In this document: positions 38,501 to 45,440 of the stretch, one piece after another
Numbering within the stretch: the first letter of the stretch is position 1
Layout of the letters: each line of letters begins with the position of its first letter
Source: Rhodobacteraceae bacterium M382
GTDB taxonomy: Bacteria; Pseudomonadota; Alphaproteobacteria; Rhodobacterales; Rhodobacteraceae
NCBI GenBank assembly: GCA_025141015.1
Contig: CP081098.1
Coordinates: forward strand, 4,036,501 to 4,100,500
Direction: 5' to 3'
DNA: 64,000 bases
Made by a program: the position numbers and the translations under genes
The notes under the pieces: generated by a model
The model's input: only the letters and a program-made list of their open reading frames with translations
The model's database searches: none
What the model was told of the DNA's origin: nothing

Positions 38501-41500
38501 ACCCGTGTCCGATTGCCCGCGGCATCGTATTCATAGCTCAGAGCCTTGTTGGCGACACCCGCCGTGCTTGAGGTAAAGGTAGCTGCGGTCAGTTGACCGA
38601 TTTCGTCATATTCATAGGTCCAGCCGCCATCTTGTGTGCCCACCTCTGTGCGTTGGCCAGCTGCGTCGTAGGTATAGCGATAGAATGACGAAACGCTGTC
38701 ATCGGCAGCCCGATTTTCGATCAGGGTCAAACGGCCCGCTGTGTCATATTCAAAAACGCTGGTGGTACCGTTGCCGTTCTCTTCACGGGTCAGATTGCCT
38801 GCACCATCGTAGGTGTATTCCACAAGCTGGCTGTCCTCATCCCGCAGGCCGGTCAGCCGTCCGAGTGCATCGTAGTCATAAAAGACATTGTAGTCTCCGC
38901 CATCCGAGACAGAGGTACGCAGTCCGGCATCGTTGTACGCAAAGGAAAGCGATTCACCATCAGGATAGCCGATCTGGGTGATCCGATTTGCATCGTCATA
39001 AGCGACCGTGGTAGTGCCATGCGCGCTGGTAGCCGAAACCATGCGCCCAAGATCGTCATAAGAATAGCTGGTGGCACCTGAGGACGATGCGGATTCCGAT
39101 AGCAGATTGCCCTCGGCATCATAGCTGTAGGACACATCTACGCCCCTGCGGTTGGTGTAACCGGTCAGATTGCCACCTGCGTCATACTCGAACTGAAGCT
39201 GCGTGCCGTCGGGCCAGGTCGCCGAGGACAGCTGCCCGTTGACGTCATAGTCAAAACTACGTGTGTTGCCGCCTGCATCTGTGAAGGAAGAAGGTTGGTT
39301 GCTTGCGCCGTCATAGGTAAAGACGAGCTCTGCGTCATTGGCATCGATGATCTTTACAAGACGCCCGAGATCATCGAATTCAAAGGCCGTCAGACTTCCG
39401 TCGGGAGCTCGCACCCCAGAGATCGACCCATCCGTTCCATAGACGAGCGTAGAGGCGTTCGCAGCCCCGTCAGTTGCGCTTGCAACGGCCCCGCCCGGCA
39501 TCAGGATTGTGGTCGATGCATTGCCCGCCCCATCGGTTCGACTAAACCCACCCGCAGCGTCATAGGTGAAAGATTCGGTTTGCAAACCACCGCCATAATC
39601 GGCTTCGATCAGGCGCCCCAGAACATCGTAGTTGAACTCTGCTACGATTTCTCCAGGTGCCTCTGATCTGGCGAGGTCTCCATTGTCGGCATACTCAAAA
39701 TTCGCTACCCCTCCGGGGCCAACTGCTACAATGAGCTGCCCGTCTTCGTAGGTTAAAGCGAAGCTTTGCCCATTCTCGTCGGCAACAGAAGTGACCAACC
39801 CGTCGGCGTTACGGTCGAAAACAAGGCTGTTGCCATTTGGGCCAGCCAAACTGGTAATTTGATCCGCATCATTGTGCGTGGGTGTGACGCGCTGGCCATT
39901 CGACAAGGTCGCAAACAAAAGCTTACCGTCAACATCGAAACTAAGGCTGCTACCATCGGCCAACGCAATGGCGTAACCAGACCCTGTTTTTGAGAGCTCG
40001 CCGTCATAATTTCCAATGCTTTGGTATTTTCCATCAAACTGCCTTACGAACTGAGGTAGCGAAGGGACAGCGCTGCTCAAGACGCCACCTGTCAGGTCGA
40101 CCGATCGACCGGCCGAATTCGAAACCGCATACGCCGCGCTGCTTGCAAGGGACAATTCACGCAACGCGTCAGAGCCAGATAGGCCCGTAAGCCGAACATC
40201 CCCACCATCGATCTCAAGACGGATGTCTGCAATCGAAACAAAGCCTTTTCCAAACGCGCCGTCAAAGCTTCGCAGCTCCAGCCCGCCAAAATCACCAGCA
40301 GCTTCGATGGCAAATGACAGCGCGGAGGCCGCACTGTCTGCGTTAAGTGCAAAGCTTTCGAAACGCTCGGCAAAACTGGCCAGAGTTGAGGTGAGACTAC
40401 CAACCGTGCCACCCAAAAGGTCATCAAGGTTATTAGCCAGCCGGGTTGAGAACTCTGTTGAATAGTAAGCAGGCAAACTCGAAACAAAATCAGTTGCGAA
40501 ATCGGTTGCGGCATCTTCGTTGGCCAAACTTGCGGCCACTTCGATCGATGAGAATGGGCCACCTGAAACACGATAGGCGACAGGGATGCGCAAAGGTTCA
40601 GCAGTGGTTGGTGGGGTGGCGGGGTCTATCGTGACGAGAACGTAACTTGTTGCCGAGAACCCACCACCAAATGTGTCCGCAATGACGCCGCCCTGGGCCG
40701 AAAGTTCAAGAAGATATGATACCGGCCCCGACCCAGGTTCCCGAGCTTCGGGGTCAAAACCGGACACCACAATATTGAGTTCTCCTGTTTCACCAAGAGA
40801 CAATGGGGGACCCACGTCGATTGCAATGCTGAAATCAGGAGTGGGTTCTACTGGATCCTCGGGATCGGCTACTTCGCCTTCTTCATCCGTTAGGTCGATC
40901 GGAGGAACAATCTCACCACCACCTTGAAAATCAATTTGGTCAAAAAAGCCGTTAATCGAACCATCACTGGAGTAGAAATTGTCCAGCGTTACAGAGTTGC
41001 TGCCAGACACGATCACCAAATCTCTCGGGTCCGTAGCCGCGCGTTCGAATCTCAGGCTCGCGCTGTCGATACCCTCGAAGAGAAGCGTCGCGCCCGAGGC
41101 TTCTCCTTCACCGTCGATAGTGTCATTGCCGAAGCCTGGGCCGAACACGTAGGTGTCTCTTCCAAGACCACCCACTAGCCTGTCATTCCCCGCAAGCCCT
41201 TCGAAGGTCTCGTCTTGACGGGTGCCGCCGAGCGTGTCGTCCCCGTCAGTGCCAACATAGGGGAAATTGGCGGTCAGCAGATCGACAGGGCTTTCGCCGG
41301 TATCAAAAGCGATCTGTTCGAAATAGCCATTGATCGCGCCATCGCTATCATAGAAGGCATCCAACCGCAGGCTGTTCTCGCCCACGATGACCACCAGATC
41401 GCGTGGATCATCAGCCGCCCGTTCAAAGCGCAGCTCGGAAGCCGAAATGCCGTTGAATTGGATGGTGGCACCAACAGTGCCTTCGCCACCGATGCCGCTG

Positions 41501-42444
41501 GCCTCAGTCTCACCGTCGATGGTGTCATTGCCGAAGCCTGCGCCGAACACGTAGGTATCATAGCCAGTGCTGCCGAGCAGCATGTCGTTCCCAGCCAGCC
41601 CTTCGAAGGTCTCGTCTTGACGGGTGCCGGTGAGCGTGTCGTTCCCGTCGGTGCCGACATAAGGGAAATTGGCGGTCAGCAGATCGACAGGGCTTTCGCC
41701 GGTATCAAAAGCGATCTGTTCGAAGTAGCCATTGATCGCGCCATCGCTATCATAGAAGGCATCCAACCGCAGGCTGTTCTCGCCCACGATGACCACCAGA
41801 TCGCGTGGATCATCAGCCGCCCGTTCAAAGCGCAGCTCGGAAGCCGAAATGCCGTTGAACTGGATGGTGGCACCAACAGTGCCTTCGCCACCGATGCCGC
41901 TGGCCTCAGTCTCACCGTCGATGGTGTCATTGCCGAAGCCTGCGCCGAACACGTAGGTGTCCCTTCCAAGACCACCCACTAGCCTGTCATTCCCCGCAAG
42001 CCCTTCGAAGGTCTCGTCTTGCAGCGTGCCGCCGAGCGTGTCGTCCCCGTCAGTGCCAACATAGGGGAAATTGGCGGTCAGCAGATCGACAGGGCTTTCG
42101 CCGGTATCAAAAGCGATCTGTTCGAAATAGCCATTGATCGCGCCATCGCTATCATAGAAGGCATCCAACCGCAGGCTGTTCTCGCCCACGATGACCACCA
42201 GATCGCGTGGATCATCAGCCGCCCGTTCAAAGCGCAGCTCGGAAGCCGAAATGCCGTTGAATTGGATGGTGGCACCAACAGTGCCTTCGCCACCGATGCC
42301 GCTGGCCTCAGTCTCACCGTCGATGGTGTCATTGCCGAAGCCTGCGCCGAACACGTAGGTATCATAGCCAGTGCTGCCGAGCAGTTCCTCATCTGCTGAA
42401 GTGCTTGTCAGAACATCATTTCCGCTTCCACCAGTAATCACCAT
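35581..42444 (-). CDS. Giant secreted RTX / RHS-YD / von Willebrand D chimera
   Basis: Product of 2287 residues; GGGAAG precedes the ATG. Residues 1-520 hold RTX-like units (GGSGNDVLT, GLAGNDRLVGGLGRDTYVFG) and three near-identical 134-residue modules. Residues about 520-820 are novel. About 820-1490 is an RHS/YD array (YDDLGRMVSATSAHGTTTVA, YDAAGNRTRVVEDG) ending in the RHS core signature YMRARSYSAELGRFLSEDPL. A Gly-rich stretch takes the place of the usual toxin tip. About 1690-1880 is a von Willebrand type D domain (DPHIATFDGLGYSFQAVGEY, GLMGNADGVSNNDF). From about 1985, Ca2+-binding GGxGxDxLxG nonapeptides (VLGGGGADRIEAQDGNDQ) precede a C-terminus of T1SS-signal type. No signal peptide; type I secretion is expected, but no HlyBD/TolC genes are in the window. 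Role may be adhesion, competition or matrix formation. Confidence 0.85.
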   Translation of the reverse strand: MVITGGSGNDVLTSTSADEELLGSTGYDTYVFGAGFGNDTIDGETEASGIGGEGTVGATIQFNGISASELRFERAADDPRDLVVIVGENSLRLDAFYDSDGAINGYFEQIAFDTGESPVDLLTANFPYVGTDGDDTLGGTLQDETFEGLAGNDRLVGGLGRDTYVFGAGFGNDTIDGETEASGIGGEGTVGATIQFNGISASELRFERAADDPRDLVVIVGENSLRLDAFYDSDGAINGYFEQIAFDTGESPVDLLTANFPYVGTDGNDTLTGTRQDETFEGLAGNDMLLGSTGYDTYVFGAGFGNDTIDGETEASGIGGEGTVGATIQFNGISASELRFERAADDPRDLVVIVGENSLRLDAFYDSDGAINGYFEQIAFDTGESPVDLLTANFPYVGTDGDDTLGGTRQDETFEGLAGNDRLVGGLGRDTYVFGPGFGNDTIDGEGEASGATLLFEGIDSASLRFERAATDPRDLVIVSGSNSVTLDNFYSSDGSINGFFDQIDFQGGGEIVPPIDLTDEEGEVADPEDPVEPTPDFSIAIDVGPPLSLGETGELNIVVSGFDPEAREPGSGPVSYLLELSAQGGVIADTFGGGFSATSYVLVTIDPATPPTTAEPLRIPVAYRVSGGPFSSIEVAASLANEDAATDFATDFVSSLPAYYSTEFSTRLANNLDDLLGGTVGSLTSTLASFAERFESFALNADSAASALSFAIEAAGDFGGLELRSFDGAFGKGFVSIADIRLEIDGGDVRLTGLSGSDALRELSLASSAAYAVSNSAGRSVDLTGGVLSSAVPSLPQFVRQFDGKYQSIGNYDGELSKTGSGYAIALADGSSLSFDVDGKLLFATLSNGQRVTPTHNDADQITSLAGPNGNSLVFDRNADGLVTSVADENGQSFALTYEDGQLIVAVGPGGVANFEYADNGDLARSEAPGEIVAEFNYDVLGRLIEADYGGGLQTESFTYDAAGGFSRTDGAGNASTTILMPGGAVASATDGAANASTLVYGTDGSISGVRAPDGSLTAFEFDDLGRLVKIIDANDAELVFTYDGASNQPSSFTDAGGNTRSFDYDVNGQLSSATWPDGTQLQFEYDAGGNLTGYTNRRGVDVSYSYDAEGNLLSESASSSGATSYSYDDLGRMVSATSAHGTTTVAYDDANRITQIGYPDGESLSFAYNDAGLRTSVSDGGDYNVFYDYDALGRLTGLRDEDSQLVEYTYDGAGNLTREENGNGTTSVFEYDTAGRLTLIENRAADDSVSSFYRYTYDAAGQRTEVGTQDGGWTYEYDEIGQLTAATFTSSTAGVANKALSYEYDAAGNRTRVVEDGVETLYETNELNQYVSVGDASFAYDDDGNMISRTDDAGTTTYTYDVENRLISVTEGDGTVLSFEYDIFGNRTARVEDGVRTEYLVDPAGLGDVLTETTGGSGNSYVHGLGLAAAELGGTDAYFEADAVGSITAVTGDGGVVANRYGYTPFGTSLFETETLANDFEFNGALGVMEDAEDLTYMRARSYSAELGRFLSEDPLTWSSGDSNFYRFGFNDPVQFNDPSGLRVITLGGAASAYLFGGGGVSGGVYYDTSNGDYGVYAGGKLGIGGGASAGVEAGHFDSIDALSGTNPYAEFDAGLAGVEFDLVPSPGGFNARAPETGSAGSVGPGLGGGVGFGITGTISVRDVFDKIGDIFSGDDAVGSGSAGPSGASGRNDGDPHIATFDGLGYSFQAVGEYVLAKGEDFQIQTRMEAINEFVSVNTATVMNFGTDDVVGIYAREDVPLVINGTSVILERGETVAVGEGTVYRGFFGATDELGNFDVYVLTDGNGNGFWVNVYFGANHLRPFVGDGQTISGLMGNADGVSNNDFTTRDGTVLPQPLSDEMLYEVFGDSWRIRPEESLFEYAEEETTETFSDPTFPTETINLDDLDPAAVAAAEAAALEAGLTPGTFEFETTVLDIAVTGDTIFAEGVAGSPDLREPGERTPTAPVEVVDEIPGVNVVVGTNDAELITGSANVDSILAIDGNDTVNAGAGDDTVLGGGGADRIEAQDGNDQVLGGPGDDTIGGGSGDDVLFGDAGSDYLAGGIGNDRLVGGLGNDTLHGRDGADTLNGGEGDDLIIGGASEADLRDVIYAGDGHDSIDAGHGNDLVFGQGGNDTIAGGFGVDELQGQDGNDVITGSAFSDLVFGGAGDDFVNGGFGSDRINGGSGADKFFHVGVEGHGSDWVQDYRAADGDVLLWGGGPATADDFQVNLAHTANAEGERSGDDAVQEAFVIYKPTEQILWALVDGGEQSSINLQIGGDTFDLLT
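41197..42402 (-). repeat. Three 402-bp near-identical tandem repeats
   Basis: Units begin at 41197, 41599 and 42001 (anchor CCCTTCGAAGG), exactly 402 bp or 134 codons apart, and differ at only a few positions, mostly near the unit borders. A fourth, shorter and diverged copy follows at about 40920-41196. They encode the N-terminal modules of the giant RTX-RHS protein. Preservation of the frame and the near-identity point to recent expansion or gene conversion. Long antisense frames across them are shadows. Confidence 0.95.
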
Positions 42445-42772
42445 CTACAATTTCTTCCCAGCATTATTCGAGACTGACTCTCAAAATTGGTTTCCATAAT
42501 TGCATTTCACAACAAATCTTCTTTTCGGCCTTTCAAACGCCAATTTAACAACTATTGAGCTGAGAATTCTCTTTGGCAATGGTATATTGAGCTATTCCCC
42601 AATCCTTGGACAGAATCTGACGTGATCGAATATGCTTTTTACACCTGCTGATCGGGGGCGTTGGTTTCGTTTCTCAGCCTATTAACCACGGCGAGCGGCC
42701 TGCCGCTAAGGGCGAAATGGGGGCGCTTAAGATTGCAGAACTCGGCCCACTTTCTGATCCCTACCTTGCCTT
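42445..42772. other. 328-bp gap, promoter region of the giant gene
   Basis: AT-rich near 42450-42620 (for instance CAATGGTATATTGAGC around 42576-42591), which suits a promoter for the leftward giant gene. The rest, up to the DUF2924 relic, shows no gene. Confidence 0.5.
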
Positions 42773-43272
42773 CTAATCCAGTCTCCCAGGCATGCAAGTA
42801 GGCCAAACAAGTGAAGGCTCTGCGTCGCTGATTTCTGAAGACACCGCTATCCGGATCCCGCGCTTGCGCGATGCCGCCACTTTGTCGCGGACCCGCTCAC
42901 CGATGCGTTCGCGCAAGCCGAAGAAGCGATAGCCATTCCAGCGCGTTCCGGTGATGGCACGGGATTGCGCGGATCGGCAAACTGATTTTTGCGGCGTGCA
43001 ACGCCTTCGACCTCATCGGAGAGCAGATCCAACATGCCGCGCGTTTCCCGGTAAGAGCCGCCGTAGGTCAGTTCCTGGGTGCGATAGGCGATGCGGATTG
43101 CGAGAAAGGCCCGGCTGTTGTTCGGCGCGGCGCTGCCGATGAGCTTTTCCCATTCGGCTTTCAGATCCTTGACCGACATGGCCTTCAAGGCGGCCAGGCG
43201 GGTCAAAACGGTTTGATCAACCGTTGGATCCAGGCCCGGTTTTGCGGGCGTTATCTTATTGTTGTGCTTCAT
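42773..43272 (-). pseudogene. DUF2924 protein with internal deletion
   Basis: From the ATG at 43272 (GGAGGAATTG upstream) the frame reads VLTRLAALKAMSVKDLKAEW, LAIRIAYRTQELTYGGSYRE, the N-terminal half of DUF2924. After ADPRNPVP the middle block of the family (the GTRLVREWQG-type segment) is missing, and the C-terminal block ITGTRWNGYRFFGLRERIGE reads in another frame. A deletion of about 40 codons with a frameshift explains this. DUF2924 genes usually lie beside a serine recombinase in phage-like elements; the nearest such gene here is at 34.3-35.2 kb. Confidence 0.75.
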
Positions 43273-43615
43273 CAATTCCTCCGATGCGGATACGGTTTGC
43301 ACGACGACCACCGTTCTTTCGGGGCGAGGAGTCCACGAAACTGTCTCCGCCTTCCTGCGCTTCGAGCAGGCGAACCGCGAGATCCTCGACGGCGACATGA
43401 TGCAGATGATCCAGAACAACCCAGCCGACGTTGCCTACACTGTGTTCTCACAGGCGTTTCTGCAGGGCATGATCCGGTTGTTTCAGAAGGACAACGAGAT
43501 GAAGAGCGTCGTGCTCAGCGACAGTGAGGCGCGGGAGCAGGCGACTCGGCACTTTTTCCGGAGGGCGCAAAGGGCCGCGAGGGAGGGCGGCTGGAAACAT
43601 GTTGTGGCGAAATAA
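43259..43615 (+). CDS. Hypothetical protein, probably a 5'-truncated fragment
   Basis: A frame of 118 codons whose first 20 or so are antisense to the DUF2924 start. The later part, VSAFLRFEQANREILDGDMM and QMIQNNPADVAYTVFSQAFL, has a natural helical protein pattern and ends in a basic tail. No family is recognised. The likely explanation is the 3' end of a larger gene that lost its beginning at the relic border; an internal start at 43397 or 43400 is possible. Confidence 0.35.
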   Translation: MLCFINSSDADTVCTTTTVLSGRGVHETVSAFLRFEQANREILDGDMMQMIQNNPADVAYTVFSQAFLQGMIRLFQKDNEMKSVVLSDSEAREQATRHFFRRAQRAAREGGWKHVVAK

Positions 43616-43858
43616 TGAAAATACTCCAAGTCAAAGCCTAATTGTGGCGACTTTGCTACACGAGCCGTTACGAATGCTGCTACAAAAACTTCCGCAGACC
43701 TCTTGTAAGCAATTGATTTAAAACCACTCTGGTGAGAGAATGAGATGTCCAGCCTCTCACCTTCATCCTCCCTAACCCGCTGAAACAAAATAATTCCCTT
43801 GCATCACAGGCTCTTTGCCCGTTTCGAGGTAACAACTCTGGTTTCAAGCGGGTTTGCC

Positions 43859-43969
43859 ATGACAGGCAAAACAAACATGGAAAACCGCAAAGGGCGGTAT
43901 CATGCCCAGCCAGTTGTGCCTAAAGACTTACGTAGAATCGTCGGAAAAATGAACTGTGCAATTTTCTGA
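43859..43969 (+). pseudogene. Integrase N-terminal fragment
   Basis: A 36-codon frame reads MTGKTNMENRKGRYHAQPVV then PKDLRRIVGK, which is the N-terminal DNA-binding start of phage-type tyrosine integrases (compare R-x-[VA]-P-x-D-L-x-x-I-[IV]-G-K). It stops at once, and the catalytic domain is absent. A hairpin (GGTGAGAG 43731-43738 with CTCTCACC 43754-43761) lies about 100 bp upstream. This marks a second decayed integration border, just before the 3' end of the metallophosphoesterase gene. Confidence 0.6.
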
Positions 43970-43994
43970 GCAGTGGCAGATCTGCTGTACGGAA

Positions 43995-44795
43995 CTACCC
44001 AGAAGCTGGTCCCATGTTTGCCTCCTCCACCGCTGCCGCAAAGTCGTGGTAATGCACAATTGTCCGATCATTGTGGGCCAGAACAACGGCGAATTGAGGT
44101 TCTTCGTAAATCGCGGAAACAAGCTCAATTTCAGATAAATTCAACGCGCATTGCAACATCATCGATCTGTGTGACGAGAATGGGACCCCCCGCCAAACCC
44201 CGGACATGGGCCTGTGATAATGCCCAAAGAACAGATGCTGGATGTTTCCGTGAGTGTCAAAAAGTTGCCCAAGAGCCTCTGCGCTTTTTGCCTCCAACCC
44301 GATTGTATCCATAGCCGCCAAGCCTGTCGCAAAAGGCGCATGGTGCATGAACACCCATACTGGACCGGGATTGGACGCAAGCCGATCGGCAATCCAGTCC
44401 AAGCGACGTTTGCACAGCTCTCCACCGTGGCCGATGGCTGCTTTGGTGTCCAACGTCAGGAACAGACCTTGGGACGTGCGAATTGCGCTTTGGAGAAACC
44501 CGTTTTCGTCCATGGAAACGGTCGACAGCGCATGATCGGCCATGTCCCTGTCGTCGTGATTGCCCAGCAGGCAATAGGTCGGCATCCGCAGCGTTGAAAG
44601 GAGCTCTTCTGCCAGACGGTATGCCGCCGGGTCAGGGTCGGCGACAATGTCGCCGGTTATGACACACAGCTCGGCATCGCCATGCATTCGGTTGATTTCT
44701 GCGATCGCTGCGCGGGTCTGTTCGACAGCACGGGCAAGGGGCTTTTCCTGCGCGCCCACACAGATATGCAGATCCGTCAAATGTATGAATTTCAT
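43995..44795 (-). CDS. Metallophosphoesterase (cAMP/glycerophosphodiester phosphodiesterase-like)
   Basis: Product of 266 residues from the ATG at 44795 (AAGGGGAAC upstream). The calcineurin-like motifs are complete: FIHLTDLHIC (D-x-H), ELCVITGDIVAD (G-D), YCLLGNHDDRD (G-N-H-D), WVFMHHAPFATG and HLFFGHYHRPMSG (G-H-x-H). This order and the spacing match class III cyclic-nucleotide or glycerophosphodiester phosphodiesterases (CpdA/GpdQ). It overlaps the HAD gene by 4 bp (ATGA) and closes the ABC-transporter operon, which suggests it hydrolyses an imported phosphodiester, with the HAD enzyme removing the remaining phosphate. Confidence 0.88.
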   Translation of the reverse strand: MKFIHLTDLHICVGAQEKPLARAVEQTRAAIAEINRMHGDAELCVITGDIVADPDPAAYRLAEELLSTLRMPTYCLLGNHDDRDMADHALSTVSMDENGFLQSAIRTSQGLFLTLDTKAAIGHGGELCKRRLDWIADRLASNPGPVWVFMHHAPFATGLAAMDTIGLEAKSAEALGQLFDTHGNIQHLFFGHYHRPMSGVWRGVPFSSHRSMMLQCALNLSEIELVSAIYEEPQFAVVLAHNDRTIVHYHDFAAAVEEANMGPASG

Positions 44796-45424
44796 GATTG
44801 TTCCCCTTGCGGGTTCAAGAGTTCCAAACACACCCGAGAGAGTTCCGCCGGAGTTTCAGCCATTGCATCAGGCGCAAAGGACATTAGGTGCCCTGGCGTC
44901 TGCCAACCCCAAGCAACCGCTATGACACTAATGCCGACGGTACGCGCCGCTTGAATGTCGCTGCTCGCATCGCCAACCATGATATGCGGACCATCTGATC
45001 GCGGCGCGATTAGTCTGGAGATTTTCTCAGGTTTTTGGCCGGGTGTATCGCCGCCAATTATTCGAGCCATCAGGAGGTCCAACCCCTGTGTCGCAAGAAC
45101 AGTCCGGATGACGTCACTGTGGCTGGCACTGACCACAGCAAGATCGTGATCCTTGGCCAAAGTGGTTAGCGATTGCGCAACCCCGCCAAATAACGGCGAC
45201 GGCTGCGCACAGCCAGATACTGTTTGCGCGACGTCCTGTGCAAATTGTACCGGTTCAAGGTTGTGTCGCTCGGCCAGCGCCTCGAAGGTCAACGGATCCA
45301 ATGTGGCAAAGGCGTCCCTTGTCAGTTTCAGATCCACGCCTTGGGCATGTGCGGCTTTGGTGCAGGCTGCCAAACAGGTGGTCAGTGAATCCGCAAGCAC
45401 GCCGTCAAAGTCAAAAATAATCAT
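44792..45424 (-). CDS. HAD family hydrolase (phosphoglycolate-phosphatase-like)
   Basis: Product of 210 residues from the ATG at 45424 (MIIFDFDGVLADSLTTCLAA). The nucleophile and acid/base are the two Asp of DFDGVLADS; motif II is AVVSASHSD, motif III the Lys of GDTPGQKPEKI, and motif IV HIMVGDASSDIQAARTVGIS. The cap is the helical C1 type. It probably removes phosphate from a small metabolite. It sits 16 bp after the ABC ATPase stop and overlaps the metallophosphoesterase start, so all three are coupled. Confidence 0.9.
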   Translation of the reverse strand: MIIFDFDGVLADSLTTCLAACTKAAHAQGVDLKLTRDAFATLDPLTFEALAERHNLEPVQFAQDVAQTVSGCAQPSPLFGGVAQSLTTLAKDHDLAVVSASHSDVIRTVLATQGLDLLMARIIGGDTPGQKPEKISRLIAPRSDGPHIMVGDASSDIQAARTVGISVIAVAWGWQTPGHLMSFAPDAMAETPAELSRVCLELLNPQGEQS

Positions 45425-45440
45425 CAATCTTCTTCTTACG

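Noticed and set aside
41215-42399. Long plus-strand frames (255 and 126 codons) across the 402-bp repeats
   Set aside because: They are antisense shadows that recur because the repeats are nearly identical.
41197-42402. The 402-bp repeats as an insertion-sequence array
   Set aside because: The period is a multiple of three, there are no terminal inverted repeats, and the coding frame runs through without a break.
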